64,000 nucleotides of DNA, from contig NZ_CP053941.1 in NCBI RefSeq assembly GCF_013267195.1, positions 2,790,001 through 2,854,000 on the forward strand, written 5' to 3'. The position numbers and the translations under genes are program-made. Numbering within the stretch: position 1 is the stretch's first letter; each line of letters opens with the position of its first letter. The notes beneath the pieces were generated by a model that worked only from the letters and a program-made list of their open reading frames with translations, was not told the DNA's origin and did not search any database. The DNA is from Halorubrum salinarum (lineage in GTDB: Archaea > Halobacteriota > Halobacteria > Halobacteriales > Haloferacaceae). Shown piece by piece: positions 7,194 through 16,807 of this stretch.

Positions 7194-9188
7194 ATGACAG
7201 AGGGAGACGGCCAACTGGAAGCGAGATTAGCGGAGCAAGAGGTGTTCGAGCCGTCGGAGTCGTTCGTCGAGCAGGCGAACGTGTCCGACCCGGAGATATA
7301 CGAGGAGTTCGAGGAGAACTGGCCCGAGTGCTGGGAGACGGCCGCCGACCTGCTGGAATGGGAAACCGACTACGACCAGGTGCTCGACGACAGCAACCCG
7401 CCCTTCTACGAGTGGTTCACGGGCGGCGAGCTGAACGCGTCGGCGAACTGCCTCGACCGACACCTCGACGAGCGCGGCGACGAGGCCGCCATCGAGTGGG
7501 TCGGCGAGCCCGTCGACGAGGACGACCGCACGTACACGTACGAGGAACTCCACCGCGAGGTCAACGAGTTCGCGGCCGCCCTTCGGGAGCAGGGCGTCGA
7601 GGAGGACGACGTGGTCACGATGTACATGCCGATGATCCCGGAGCTGCCGATCGCGATGCTGGCGTGCGCGCGCATCGGCGCGCCCCACAGCGTCGTGTTC
7701 GCCGGGTTCTCGGCCGACGCGCTCGCGACGCGGATGAACGCCGCCGACTCGGAGTACCTCGTCACCTGCGACGGCTACTACCGCCGCGGCGACCCGCTCG
7801 ACCACCTCGACAAGGCGAACGAGGGGCTCGCGGCCGTCGAGCACGACACGACCACGGTCGTCGTCGACCGACTGGGGCCGAACGGCGACGGCTTCGGCCA
7901 CGACCTCGGCGACGACCAGGTCGACTACGACGACCTCGTGGCCGACCACGAGGGCGCCGAGGTCGAGCCGGTCACCCGCGACGCCGAGGACATGCTGTTC
8001 CTGATGTACACCTCGGGCACGACGGGGAAGCCGAAGGGCGTGAAACACACGACCGGCGGCTACCTCTCGTGGGTGTCGTGGACCTCGCAGTCCGTCCTCG
8101 ACATCAAGCCGGATGACACGTACTTCTGTTCGGCCGACATCGGCTGGATCACCGGCCACTCGTACATCGTCTACGGACCGTTAGCGCTCGGGACGACGAC
8201 GATGATGTACGAGGGCACGCCCGACCATCCGGAGCGCGACCGGCTCTGGGAGATCGTCGAAGAGTACGAGGCGACCCAGCTGTACACCGCGCCCACCGCG
8301 ATCCGCGCGTTCATGAAGTGGGGCGCTGAGTACCCGGACCGCCACGACCTCTCCTCGCTGCGCCTGCTCGGCACGGTCGGCGAGCCGATTAACCCGCGCG
8401 CGTGGAAGTGGTACTACCAGCACATCGGCGACGAGGAGTGCCCCGTCGTCGACACGTGGTGGCAGACCGAGACCGGCGGGATGATGGTGACGACGCTGCC
8501 CGGCGTCAAGGACATGAAGCCCGGCGCCGCGGGGCCGCCGCTGCCGGGGCTCGACGTCCAGATCCTCGACACGCTCGGCGACGAGGTAGAGCCCGGGAAG
8601 GCCGGCTACCTCACGGTACAGAAGCCGTGGCCCGGTATGCTCCGGACGCTGTACAACAACGACGAGCGCTACATCGAGGAGTACTGGGCGGAGTACTCCG
8701 ACACCGACAGCGACGACCCCGACGACTGGGTGTACTTCCCGGAGGACGGGGCGAAGATCGACGACGACGGCTACATCACCGTCCTCGGCCGCGTCGACGA
8801 CGTGCTCAACGTCTCCGGCCACCGGCTGGGGACGATGGAGATCGAGTCGGCGATCGTCGGCGTCGAGGGGGTCGCCGAGGCCGCGGTGGTCGGCGGCGAC
8901 CACGACATCAAAGGCGAGGCGGTGTACGCCTACGTGACCACGGAGGACGGGTACGAGGGCACCGACGAGCTCCGCGAGGCGATCGTCGCCGGCGTGGAGG
9001 ACGCCATCGGGCCGATCGCCCGCCCCGAGCAGGTCGTGTTCACGCCGGACCTGCCGAAGACCCGGTCCGGCAAGATCATGCGGCGCCTGCTGGAGAACAT
9101 CGCCGACGGCGAGGAGCTCGGCAACACCAGCACGCTTCGGAACCCCGAGATCGTCGAGGAGATCCAGAAGAAGGCCGACGCCGAGTAG
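7194..9188 (+). CDS. acs: Acetyl-CoA synthetase, AMP-forming (paralogue 2)
   Basis: A 664-residue canonical Acs. Motifs: phosphate loop YTSGTTGKPKG, DIGWITGHSYIVYGPL, DTWWQTETGGM, hinge GRVDDVLN, intact NVSGHRLGT at about 540-547, and PKTRSGKIMRR with the catalytic lysine at about K627. It converts acetate, ATP and CoA to acetyl-CoA, AMP and PPi in the cytosol. The ATG at 7194 is chosen over an upstream ATG at 7164 because it is the one fitting the TATA box. It is followed by the symporter genes, so this paralogue is probably the main acetate-growth enzyme. Confidence 0.95.
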   Translation: MTEGDGQLEARLAEQEVFEPSESFVEQANVSDPEIYEEFEENWPECWETAADLLEWETDYDQVLDDSNPPFYEWFTGGELNASANCLDRHLDERGDEAAIEWVGEPVDEDDRTYTYEELHREVNEFAAALREQGVEEDDVVTMYMPMIPELPIAMLACARIGAPHSVVFAGFSADALATRMNAADSEYLVTCDGYYRRGDPLDHLDKANEGLAAVEHDTTTVVVDRLGPNGDGFGHDLGDDQVDYDDLVADHEGAEVEPVTRDAEDMLFLMYTSGTTGKPKGVKHTTGGYLSWVSWTSQSVLDIKPDDTYFCSADIGWITGHSYIVYGPLALGTTTMMYEGTPDHPERDRLWEIVEEYEATQLYTAPTAIRAFMKWGAEYPDRHDLSSLRLLGTVGEPINPRAWKWYYQHIGDEECPVVDTWWQTETGGMMVTTLPGVKDMKPGAAGPPLPGLDVQILDTLGDEVEPGKAGYLTVQKPWPGMLRTLYNNDERYIEEYWAEYSDTDSDDPDDWVYFPEDGAKIDDDGYITVLGRVDDVLNVSGHRLGTMEIESAIVGVEGVAEAAVVGGDHDIKGEAVYAYVTTEDGYEGTDELREAIVAGVEDAIGPIARPEQVVFTPDLPKTRSGKIMRRLLENIADGEELGNTSTLRNPEIVEEIQKKADAE

Positions 9189-9201
9189 CGCTCGGCGAAC
9201 C

Positions 9202-9250
9202 GTTTTCCGTTCGGTCCGTCCGCGACCACGGCGGACCGCACGACGGAAAC
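9202..9250 (+). promoter_or_regulatory. Intergenic hairpin between acs2 and the symporter genes
   Basis: An outer arm GTTTTCCGT (9202-9210) can pair with ACGGAAAC (9243-9250), with one bulge. An inner arm CGGTCCG (9212-9218) pairs exactly with CGGACCG (9232-9238). It is followed by a 44-base, A-rich, almost T-free leader before the next ATG. It could be an attenuator, an mRNA-processing site or a partial terminator. Confidence 0.45.
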
Positions 9251-9294
9251 CATCACGAAAAAACCACACAGACAAGCTCACAACGGACCAAAAC

Positions 9295-9741
9295 ATGACA
9301 GATAATACCTCACGCGACGGAGACGACGCGGCCATCGACGGCGGCGGCGCGACCGGCGACGCCGCCACCGACGGCGGCGTCGCGACGTCGGGTGCCGCAC
9401 AGGCGCACAGCAACACCGACTACCTCGGGGCGGAAGTGAACATCCTGAACCCGAGCACGCCGTACATGCGAGACCACCTCCGCATCGTCTGGACGGGGTT
9501 CGCGATCTGGGTCCTCGCGGTGTGGGGGCCGGTGACCCTGACGAACCTCGCGCCCGGCGTGATGACGCAGACGATGCCGATCTTGCAGTTCCCGCTCCAC
9601 TACTTCCTCGTCGCGTTCGGCGCGCCGACCAGCGCCCTCGTCCTGGCGTTCTGGTACTCGCGAAAGCGGGACGCGCTCGACGAGAAGTACGGCATCGAGC
9701 ACGATGACGTCGCGGCGACCGACGGAGGGATCGACGAATGA
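9295..9741 (+). CDS. Sodium/solute symporter small subunit (DUF4212)
   Basis: A 148-residue protein. The first 50 residues are low-complexity Asp/Gly/Ala. Then comes the DUF4212 core with RIVWTGFAIWVLAVWGPVTL and FPLHYFLVAFGAPTSALVLAFWYSRK, giving two transmembrane helices, and an acidic tail. DUF4212 proteins are the small partner of SSS-family transporters encoded next door. The stop overlaps the ATG of the large subunit by 4 bases, so translation is coupled. Co-location with acs2 and uspA supports acetate or another short carboxylate as cargo. Confidence 0.9.
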   Translation: MTDNTSRDGDDAAIDGGGATGDAATDGGVATSGAAQAHSNTDYLGAEVNILNPSTPYMRDHLRIVWTGFAIWVLAVWGPVTLTNLAPGVMTQTMPILQFPLHYFLVAFGAPTSALVLAFWYSRKRDALDEKYGIEHDDVAATDGGIDE

Positions 9742-11549
9742 CGGCGGGCTCGCTGCTCCTTCAGAGCGAACTACTCCCCGAGGCGCTCGACATCTCGTTC
9801 AAGATCGGGCCGGCGCTGCTCGTGATCGGGATGCTGGGGCTGTTCCTCACCATCGGGTTCGTCTTCCGCGTGGCCGACACCGACGACATGTGGGTCGCCG
9901 GCCGGTCCATCGGGAACGTCGAGAACGGGATGGCGATCGGCGCGAACTGGATGTCCGCGGCGTCGTACCTCGGGATGGCGGCGTCGATCGCGCTGGCCGG
10001 CTTCTACGGGCTGGTGTTCGTCGTCGGCTGGACGACGGGCTACTTCATCCTCCTCATCTTCCTCGCGGCGCAGCTGCGCCGGTTCGGGAAGTACACGGCG
10101 CCGGACTTCGTCGGCGATCGGTTCAACTCCGACACCGCGCGCGCCATCGCGGCGGTGACGACGTTCCTCATCGGCTTCGTCTACGCCATCGGGCAGGCGA
10201 AGGGGATGGCGCTGGTCGGCCTGTACATCTTCGGTAACTACGGCGGGCTCATCCCGGGCCTCGACGGGTACCAGGTGATGGTCGTCGCGATGATGGTCGT
10301 CACCGTCGGCTACCTGACGCTGTCCGGCATGCTGGGCGCCACGAAGAACCAGGCGGTCCAGTACGTCATCCTCATCCTCGCGTTCGTGGTCGGGCTGTTC
10401 GTCGTCGGCTACACGAACGGCTACTCCACGGTGCTGCCGCAGCTTGAGTACGGCGCGCTGATCAGCCAGCTCGGCAGCGAGTTCTCAGAGCCGTTCGCCG
10501 GGTCGAGCTACTACCTCTGGGTCGCGACGACGTTCTCTCTCATCGTCGGCACGTGCGGGCTCCCGCACGTGCTCGTCCGGTTCTACACGGTCGAGAGCGA
10601 GCGGACGGCCCGCTGGTCGACGGTCTGGGGGCTGTTCTTCATCTGTATCCTCTACTGGAGCGCGCCCGCGTTCGCGGCGTTCGGCACCGACCTCTACTCG
10701 CAGAACGTCGGCGCCACGTACGGCGACCCCGGCATGACGAGCGCGGCCAGCGAGGTCATCGTCGTGCTGGCGGCGCAGCTGTCCGGGCTGCCGGAGTGGT
10801 TCGTCGGCATCGTCGCGGCGGGCGGTATCGCCGCGGCCATCGCGACGGTCGCGGGGCTGTTCATCGCCGGCTCGTCGGCGATCAGCCACGATATCTACAC
10901 GAACATCATCAACGAGGACGCGACGCAGCGCCAGCAGATCCTCGTCGGCCGCCTCTCGATCGTCGCCCTAGGCGCGCTGACGACGCTGGCGGCGCTCAAC
11001 CCCGCCTCGTCGATCGCGGCGCTCGTGGGCTACGCGTTCTCGCTCGCCGGCTCCGTGCTGTTCCCGATGTTCTTCCTCGGCATGTGGTGGGAGAACGCCA
11101 ACCGGCAGGGCGCGCTCGCCGGGATGACGACCGGGCTGACGCTATGGGCGATCCCGATGATCAACCAGATCGTGCCGACGTACATCGGCTCGCTGGAGGC
11201 GCCGCTGTCGGCCGGGCTCGCGACGTGGATGCCCGCCATCGGCTCGGCGCTCATCACGCTCCCGGTCGTGTTCGTCGTCACCATCGTCGTCTCGATGGCC
11301 ACCGACGAGCCGTCGCTCGAGACGAAGCGGATCGTCCGGCAGTGTCACAGCCCCGAGCCGATGGGGCAACAGGAGACCGCGGAGGACGTCGTCGCCGCGG
11401 ACGGCGGCGAGGACGTGGCGACCGATGGCGGCCGCGCAGTGGACGACGCGGCCGCCGACGGTGGTCGCGCAGTGGACGACGCGGCCGCCGAGGGTGACCG
11501 CGCAGTGGACGACGCTGACCCTGACGACACCACGGAGGGGGAGCGGTGA
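9738..11549 (+). CDS. Sodium:solute symporter large subunit (SSS family, probable acetate permease)
   Basis: A 603-residue integral membrane protein with about 13 helices. Typical SSS features are NWMSAASYLGMAASIALAGFYG near residue 75, APDFVGDRFNSDTARAIAA and GTCGLPHVLVRFYTV, and an inner block IAAGGIAAAIATVAGLFIAGSSAISHD (shown split: IAAAIATVAGLF and GSSAISHD). It belongs with the DUF4212-coupled branch (VC_2705-like) close to ActP acetate permeases. The C-terminal 60 residues are a hydrophilic Asp/Gly tail that contains three copies of an 11-residue repeat. Coupled to the DUF4212 gene upstream and overlapping uspA by one base downstream. Confidence 0.9.
   Translation: MTAGSLLLQSELLPEALDISFKIGPALLVIGMLGLFLTIGFVFRVADTDDMWVAGRSIGNVENGMAIGANWMSAASYLGMAASIALAGFYGLVFVVGWTTGYFILLIFLAAQLRRFGKYTAPDFVGDRFNSDTARAIAAVTTFLIGFVYAIGQAKGMALVGLYIFGNYGGLIPGLDGYQVMVVAMMVVTVGYLTLSGMLGATKNQAVQYVILILAFVVGLFVVGYTNGYSTVLPQLEYGALISQLGSEFSEPFAGSSYYLWVATTFSLIVGTCGLPHVLVRFYTVESERTARWSTVWGLFFICILYWSAPAFAAFGTDLYSQNVGATYGDPGMTSAASEVIVVLAAQLSGLPEWFVGIVAAGGIAAAIATVAGLFIAGSSAISHDIYTNIINEDATQRQQILVGRLSIVALGALTTLAALNPASSIAALVGYAFSLAGSVLFPMFFLGMWWENANRQGALAGMTTGLTLWAIPMINQIVPTYIGSLEAPLSAGLATWMPAIGSALITLPVVFVVTIVVSMATDEPSLETKRIVRQCHSPEPMGQQETAEDVVAADGGEDVATDGGRAVDDAAADGGRAVDDAAAEGDRAVDDADPDDTTEGER
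11424..11522 (+). repeat. Three tandem 33-bp units inside the symporter C-terminus
   Basis: Units start at 11424, 11457 and 11490. Each encodes a variant of DGGRAVDDAAA, and the core CGCGCAGTGGACGACGC is identical in all three. The repeats are in frame and encode a disordered acidic tail; copy number could vary by slippage. Confidence 0.85.
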
Positions 11550-12010
11550 TGTACGAACGCATCCTCGTGCCCACGGACGGCAGCGACGTCGCGGAGGCCG
11601 CGGTCGACCACGCGCTCGACCTGGCGGAGAAGTACGACGCGGAGGTCCACGCGCTGTACGTGGTCGACATCGACTCCGTCAACTTCAGCCTCGGCACCGA
11701 GCAGGTCGACCGGCTCAAGCAGGGGCGGTTCGACGAGATGGGCGAACTGAAGGAACGGGCCGACGAGGCGACCGGCGCAGTCGCCGACCGCGCCGACGAG
11801 CGCGGCGTCGACGTCGTCGAGCACGTCTCCGGCGGCCGCCCGCACAAGGTGATCGGCGACTACGCCGAGGACCACGGGATCGACCTCATCGTGATGGGGA
11901 GTCACGGCCGGGCCGGCGTGCGCCGCGCGCTGCTCGGCAGCGTCACCGAGCGCACCCTACGCTCGACGCACGTCCCCGTCCTCGTCGTCGACTACCTCGA
12001 AGAGGACTGA
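11549..12010 (+). CDS. UspA-family universal stress protein
   Basis: A 153-residue single Usp domain. It begins MYERILVPTDGS and ends with the ATP-binding signature GSHGRAGVRRALLGSVTE (G-x2-G-x9-G-S) followed by VPVLVVDY. The ATG overlaps the symporter stop (TGATG), so it is the last gene of the transporter operon. Usp proteins next to SSS or APC transporters are common in haloarchaea and probably tune transport under stress; here that is inferred. Confidence 0.93.
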   Translation: MYERILVPTDGSDVAEAAVDHALDLAEKYDAEVHALYVVDIDSVNFSLGTEQVDRLKQGRFDEMGELKERADEATGAVADRADERGVDVVEHVSGGRPHKVIGDYAEDHGIDLIVMGSHGRAGVRRALLGSVTERTLRSTHVPVLVVDYLEED

Positions 12011-12118
12011 GGTCGCCGCGCCGGGACCGCCTCTCCCGGACCGGGAACCGCTTCGTCGCGCGGACGACGCCGCGCGATTCCGCAACATCGACGTACCCCC
12101 TTCACCCACACTCTATCC

Positions 12119-12391
12119 ATGCCCGACTCGGACGCCGCGGAGACGCCGGACGACGAGACAGACCCGAGCGTCGCCGACCGCGCCCGGACGGTGCTCAGCG
12201 AGAAGGGCACCGGCATGGCGCAGGACCTGCTGTTCGCGCTCGCGTGGGTGGGACTCGCGTCGCTGCTGTACGACTTCGCCTTCCCGACGGCCCCGCGGTG
12301 GGTGCTGTACATGTTCATGCTCGCGGGGATCCCGGCGTACTTCGGCTTCTTCATCTCGCTGGAGGTAGCCAAGGAGCGCAGCGCCCGGTAG
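12119..12391 (+). CDS. Small hypothetical membrane protein
   Basis: A 90-residue protein that I do not recognise. The N-terminal 30 residues are acidic and hydrophilic. Two hydrophobic segments follow (about 36-52, LLFALAWVGLASLLYDF; and about 60-82, containing YMFMLAGIPAYFGFF), then a short basic end. It lies 108 bases after uspA on the same strand. Codon use is that of a real haloarchaeal gene with GC-rich third positions. Confidence 0.7.
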   Translation: MPDSDAAETPDDETDPSVADRARTVLSEKGTGMAQDLLFALAWVGLASLLYDFAFPTAPRWVLYMFMLAGIPAYFGFFISLEVAKERSAR

Positions 12392-12420
12392 CGGGGGTGC
12401 TCGGCGACGCTCGGGTCGCG

Positions 12421-13077
12421 TCACCCGGCGAGTTCGCGGATATCCGACACGTCGAGCAGCCGCTCGCCCGGGTCGAGCGCGGCGCGGTACGACGCCCGGG
12501 CGACCGTGCCGACGGCCAGCGGCCGCGCCTCGCCCAGCCGCGAGGCGATCGGTCGCGCGCTCGCGAGGAACCGGAGGACGCGGTCGGCGACGCCCGGGAG
12601 GTGCGGCTGTCCCTCGCCGTACACCGGGCCCGGGCGGAGCGTCACCACGTCCAGGTCGAGGTCCGCGATGGACGACTCGGCGCGGCGCTTGGCCGTCAGG
12701 TAGGCGTTCCGCACGCCGGGGGGCTTCGCCGCCGCGGAGAGGAAGACGAAGGCGTCGACGCCGGCGCGTTCCGCCTCCAGCGCCGTCAGGACGGCCGCGT
12801 CGCCGTTGACCCGTTCGAAGGTGACCCCGTCGCTCGGCGACTCCGTGAGCGCGCCGACCGAGTGGACCACGGCGTCGACGCCGTCGAGGCGGTCGCGCCA
12901 GGCGTTCGGGCGGAACAGGTCGGCGCTCGTCCACGAGACGGCGTCCGCCCACTCGGCGTCGACGTCGGGACGGCCGCTCCGCGAGACGCTGCGGACCTCG
13001 TGGCCGTCGCGGACCGCGAACCGGCAGACGTCGCGCCCGATGAAGCCGCTGCCGCCGACGACGAGGAGGGTGGCCAT
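12421..13077 (-). CDS. NAD(P)-binding epimerase/NDUFA9-like protein
   Basis: A 218-residue atypical extended SDR. It has the glycine motif GGSGFIG at residues 8-14, a nucleotide-binding acidic residue after strand 2, the VVHSVGAL and FVFLSAAA strands, and a YLTAKRRAE segment where the active-site YxxxK pattern lies. Such proteins in haloarchaea resemble NDUFA9/complex I assembly-type reductases, without known substrate. The gene is convergent with the preceding membrane protein (29-base gap) and lies downstream of the copper ATPase on the same strand. Confidence 0.85.
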   Translation of the reverse strand: MATLLVVGGSGFIGRDVCRFAVRDGHEVRSVSRSGRPDVDAEWADAVSWTSADLFRPNAWRDRLDGVDAVVHSVGALTESPSDGVTFERVNGDAAVLTALEAERAGVDAFVFLSAAAKPPGVRNAYLTAKRRAESSIADLDLDVVTLRPGPVYGEGQPHLPGVADRVLRFLASARPIASRLGEARPLAVGTVARASYRAALDPGERLLDVSDIRELAG

Positions 13078-13152
13078 GTCGCGGCGTACGCGCCGCCCCG
13101 CCTTGGGGCTTCGGGACGCCGCGCGGGGGAGGAAAACGCGGTTCGGCGCCGG

Positions 13153-15813
13153 TCAGCGCCGGAGGAATCCGAGGAGCCGGTAGTCGCCCTCGGGGTCGTA
13201 CCGGCGGAACAGGAGGCTGTTCGTGAGGACGGACACCGACGAGACCGCCATCGCCCCGGCCGCGAGGACCGGCTGGAGCAGCCCGAGCGACGCGAGCGGG
13301 ATCATCGCGGTGTTGTAGCCGAGCGCCCACACGAGGTTCTGTTTGATCTTCTGGAGCGTCGCGTCCGAGACGCGGATCGCCTTCACCACGTCGAGCGGGT
13401 CGTCGCGCATCAGCGTCACGTCCGCGGCCTCGATGGCCACGTCGGTCCCGGAGCCGATGGCGGTGCCGACGTACGCGACCGCCAGCGCGGGCGCGTCGTT
13501 GACGCCGTCGCCGACCATCATCGCCCGGCGGCCGTCCGCCTGGATCGCCTCGACGGCGTCGGACTTGTCCTCGGGGAGGACGCCGGCGCGGACGTTGTCG
13601 GGGTCGATCCCGACCTGCTCCGCGACCGCCCGAGCCGTCCGCTCGTTGTCACCGGTGATCATCATCACGTCGACGCCGCGCTCGCGGAGCTGGCCGACCG
13701 CGCGCTCCGCGCTCGGCTTCACCGTGTCCGCGTCGGCGACGACGCCGAGGAGCTCCCCCTCGTCGGCGCCGGCGGGCACGCGGGCGACGAGCATCGCCGT
13801 CTTGCCCTCGCGTTCGAGCCGCTCCATCGTCTCCGCGGCGGCCGCGGCGTCGACGCCGGCGTCGCGCAGCAGCTTCCGGTTGCCGACGAGGACCTCGTCC
13901 CCGTCCACGGTCGCTCGCACGCCGTGTCCGGGCACGTTCTCGAACTCCTCGGGGTCGGAGAGGTCGAGACCGCGCGACTCGGCGCCCTCGACGATGGCGC
14001 GGGCGAGCGGGTGTTCGCTGCCGCGCTCCGCGCTCGCGGCGAGCCGGAGGACCTCGTCCCCGCGGGCCTCGGCGCCGTCGCCGACCGCCGAGCCCTCGTC
14101 CGCCGCCGAGTCGCCGCGCTCGGCGACCGTCCCGCCGTCGGGGAGCGTCCCGCCGTCGTCACCGAAGGCGACCACGTCGGTGAGCTCCATCTCGCCTTCC
14201 GTGAGCGTCCCCGTCTTGTCGAACACGACGGTGTCGACGTCCTTCGCGCGTTCGAGCACGTCGCCGCCCTTGAACAGGACGCCGTGTTGCGCGCCGATGG
14301 TGGTCCCGACCATCGTCGCGGCCGGCGTCGCGAGTCCCAGGGCGCACGGGCACGCGATCAGCACCGACGAGGCGAAGACGACGATAGCGAACTCGAACAC
14401 CGAGACGGTCCCGCCGGCCGGTGCGGGCCCGCCCGCGACCTGACCCCACAGCGGGAGCCGGTCGACGAAGCCGGCGAGCGCCTCGGGGAAGAGGAACCAG
14501 ACGACGCCCCAGAACAGTGCGTTCGCGATCACCGCGGGCACGAAGTACGCGGAGATGCGGTCCGCGAGGTTCTGGATGTCGGGCTGGCGGGACTGCGCCT
14601 CCTTGACGGTCTGGACGATCTGCTGGAGGGCGGTGTCCGCGCCGACCTTCGTCGCCTCGACGACGAGGAGCCCGTTCTCGTTGATGGTGGAGCCGACGAC
14701 CTCGTCGCCCTCCGACTTCTCGACGGGGACGGACTCTCCGGTCACCATCGACTCGTCGACCGCGGACTGCCCCTCGACCACGACGCCGTCGGTCGGGATC
14801 TGCTCGCCGGGGCGGACCTTCATCCGGTCGCCGACTTCGACCTCCTCGATCGGCACCTCGCGTTCGGTCCCGTCCTCGTCGACGAGGGTGGCGGTGTCGG
14901 CCTCCATCTCCAGCAGCTTCCGGAGCGCCTCGCCGGCCTGTCCCTTCGAGCGGGCTTCGAGGTAGTTGCCGAGGGTGATGAAGACGAGGATGAGCGCCGC
15001 CGTGTCGAAGTAGACGCCCCCGGCGACCAGGTCGAGGAGGACGGCGACGGAGTAGACGTACGCCGTCGTCGACCCGAGGGCGATCAGCACGTCCATGTTG
15101 GCGCGGCCGTTCGTGACGAGCGCCTTGTAGGAGTTCACGTAGAAGGGCCGGCCGAGCACGACCTGGACCGGCGTCGCGAGCGCGAACGCGACCCAGTGGA
15201 TCCCGACGCCGAAGAGCCGGTCCGGCACGATCGCGCCCCCGAGCAGCAGGTTGTCGACGAGGAAGAACAGCAGCGGCGCCGACAGCGCGGCGCCGAACAG
15301 CGTCAGCCGGAGCTGTTTGCGGATCTCGGCGTTCCGCGCGGCGTCCCGCGCGCTCTCGCCGGATCCCTCGCCCTCGCCGTCGGCCCCCTCGCCCTCTCGG
15401 ACCGGTGAGTAGCCGGCATCCTCGACGGCGTCGTACAGCGCCGACAGCGAGGTCTCGGCGGGGTTGTACCACACCTGCGCCTCGTCGGTCGCGTAGTTCA
15501 CGTCGGCCTCGACGACGCCGGGCACGGACTCCAAGGCGTCGCGGTTGGCGTCCGCGCAGTTCGCGCACGTCATGTCGGTGATCGCCACGGTCGCCGTCTC
15601 GGCGACCGCGCCGTACCCCGCCGACTCGATCGCGTCGTAGATCGCTCCGAGCGAGGTCGCCTCGGGGTCGTACTCGACGGTTGCCTCGTCGGTGGCGTAG
15701 TTCGCGTCCGCCCGCGAGACGCCGTCGAGCGACTCCACGGCGTCGGACACGCTCGCCGAGCAGTTGGCGCAGCTCATCCCCGTGATGTCGAGGTGGGTGG
15801 TCCTGGTGCTCAT
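13153..15813 (-). CDS. copA: Copper-translocating P-type ATPase with two HMA domains
   Basis: An 886-residue P1B-ATPase. Two N-terminal heavy-metal domains carry GMSCANC (C15, C18) and DMTCANC (C83, C86). After an acidic linker come the transmembrane helices, the TGES actuator motif, the copper-transport signature [11 protein letters not shown], the phosphorylation motif DKTGT, and [13 protein letters not shown] together with the HMA pair points to Cu(I) export across the cytoplasmic membrane. A segment of about 30 residues rich in Asp/Gly/Ala interrupts the nucleotide-binding domain after the DKTGT region. No chaperone gene is adjacent; possible regulator sites lie upstream at 15854 and 15981. 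Confidence 0.95.
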   Translation of the reverse strand: MSTRTTHLDITGMSCANCSASVSDAVESLDGVSRADANYATDEATVEYDPEATSLGAIYDAIESAGYGAVAETATVAITDMTCANCADANRDALESVPGVVEADVNYATDEAQVWYNPAETSLSALYDAVEDAGYSPVREGEGADGEGEGSGESARDAARNAEIRKQLRLTLFGAALSAPLLFFLVDNLLLGGAIVPDRLFGVGIHWVAFALATPVQVVLGRPFYVNSYKALVTNGRANMDVLIALGSTTAYVYSVAVLLDLVAGGVYFDTAALILVFITLGNYLEARSKGQAGEALRKLLEMEADTATLVDEDGTEREVPIEEVEVGDRMKVRPGEQIPTDGVVVEGQSAVDESMVTGESVPVEKSEGDEVVGSTINENGLLVVEATKVGADTALQQIVQTVKEAQSRQPDIQNLADRISAYFVPAVIANALFWGVVWFLFPEALAGFVDRLPLWGQVAGGPAPAGGTVSVFEFAIVVFASSVLIACPCALGLATPAATMVGTTIGAQHGVLFKGGDVLERAKDVDTVVFDKTGTLTEGEMELTDVVAFGDDGGTLPDGGTVAERGDSAADEGSAVGDGAEARGDEVLRLAASAERGSEHPLARAIVEGAESRGLDLSDPEEFENVPGHGVRATVDGDEVLVGNRKLLRDAGVDAAAAAETMERLEREGKTAMLVARVPAGADEGELLGVVADADTVKPSAERAVGQLRERGVDVMMITGDNERTARAVAEQVGIDPDNVRAGVLPEDKSDAVEAIQADGRRAMMVGDGVNDAPALAVAYVGTAIGSGTDVAIEAADVTLMRDDPLDVVKAIRVSDATLQKIKQNLVWALGYNTAMIPLASLGLLQPVLAAGAMAVSSVSVLTNSLLFRRYDPEGDYRLLGFLRR

Positions 15814-15853
15814 CTTGGGTAATACTACGGGCTACACCCTTAGTGCGTTTTCC

Positions 15854-15991
15854 ACTTCGAAACCAAAGGTTCGAGAGGCCGATTTCTTCGAATCGAAAGC
15901 GAGACCAGTCCGGGAGGCCCGACCGGAATCTACTGACCCCGAAAGAGGGCGGGACGGCTCTGCCTCCGCGGGAGAGCGAGACTTCGAAACC
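15854..15991. promoter_or_regulatory. Paired 11-bp direct repeats between copA and the MOSC gene
   Basis: ACTTCGAAACC occurs exactly at 15854-15864 and 15981-15991 in the 223-base divergent region. The first copy continues into an inverted partner GGTTCGA (15868-15874), and the second is followed by GGTCGACC. These are candidate sites for a metal- or redox-responsive regulator. Confidence 0.35.
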
Positions 15992-16036
15992 GCGGTCGAC
16001 CGAAGGCTATTGGACGCGGCGCCCCCTCCCCGAGGT

Positions 16037-16807
16037 ATGGCTCGCGTGGAGCGACTCACGGTGTTTCCGGTGAAGGGGTTAGACGGGGTCGACGTCGAGG
16101 CGGCACGGGTCCTCGACGGCGGGACGCTGGAACGCGACCGCGAGTTCGCGCTGTTCGACGCCGACGGCGACGTCGTCAACGGGAAGCGGACCGACCGCGT
16201 CCACGACCTCGCGACCGACTTCGACCCCGAGTTGGGCGCGCTGCGGGTCGAAACGCCCGACGGGACCGTTCGGCGGTTCGACCTGGAGGCAGAGCCGGCC
16301 CGCGCGGCTGCGTGGTTCGGCGACTTCTTCGACGCGGACCTCCGACTCCGGCGGGACGAGTCGCTCGGGTACGTCGATCGACGGGACATGGGCCCGTCGG
16401 TCGTCAGCACCGCGACGCTGGAGGCGGTCGCGTCGTGGTTCGACGGGATGACCGTCGAGAGCGCGCGGCGCCGGCTCCGGGCGAACGTGGAGGTCTCGGG
16501 CGTCCCGGCGTTCTGGGAAGACCGATTTGTCGGCGAGGACGCCCCGGCGTTCGAGGTAGCCGGCGTCCGCGTCGAGGGCGTGACGCCGTGCGGGCGGTGC
16601 GTCGTCCCCGAACGCGACCCCGACACCGGCGAGCCGACCCCCGAGTTCCGCGAGCGGTTCGTGCGGCGCCGCGAGGCGACGTTCCCCGAGTGGGCCGACG
16701 CGGACGCGTTCGACCACTACTACTCGCTGATGACCATCGCGCGGATCCCGGAACGCGACCGGGGAGAGACGATCGGCGTCGGCGACGAGGTCGCGGTCCG
16801 CGAGTGA
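16037..16807 (+). CDS. MOSC-domain protein, mARC/YcbX-like
   Basis: A 256-residue protein with the MOSC N-terminal beta-barrel (VERLTVFPVKGL, RDREFALFD, NGKRTDRVHDL) followed by the MOSC domain. In the latter, PCGRCVVPERDPDTG contains C185 and C188; the Cys of the GRC motif is the molybdenum ligand in mARC proteins. Such enzymes reduce N-hydroxylated compounds using molybdenum cofactor. The ATG at 16037 is chosen because homology begins at MARVERLTV; the upstream in-frame region does not resemble a halophilic protein. Divergent from copA. Confidence 0.9.
   Translation: MARVERLTVFPVKGLDGVDVEAARVLDGGTLERDREFALFDADGDVVNGKRTDRVHDLATDFDPELGALRVETPDGTVRRFDLEAEPARAAAWFGDFFDADLRLRRDESLGYVDRRDMGPSVVSTATLEAVASWFDGMTVESARRRLRANVEVSGVPAFWEDRFVGEDAPAFEVAGVRVEGVTPCGRCVVPERDPDTGEPTPEFRERFVRRREATFPEWADADAFDHYYSLMTIARIPERDRGETIGVGDEVAVRE

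Noticed and set aside
11425-15408. A 1327-codon open frame on the plus strand
   Set aside because: It is antisense to copA and the epimerase and out of frame with the symporter and UspA. Composition is Arg/Asp/Val-rich shadow sequence with no domains.
15764-16036. N-terminal extension of the MOSC protein into the copA region
   Set aside because: Homology starts at 16037, and the extension overlaps the copA start and promoter.
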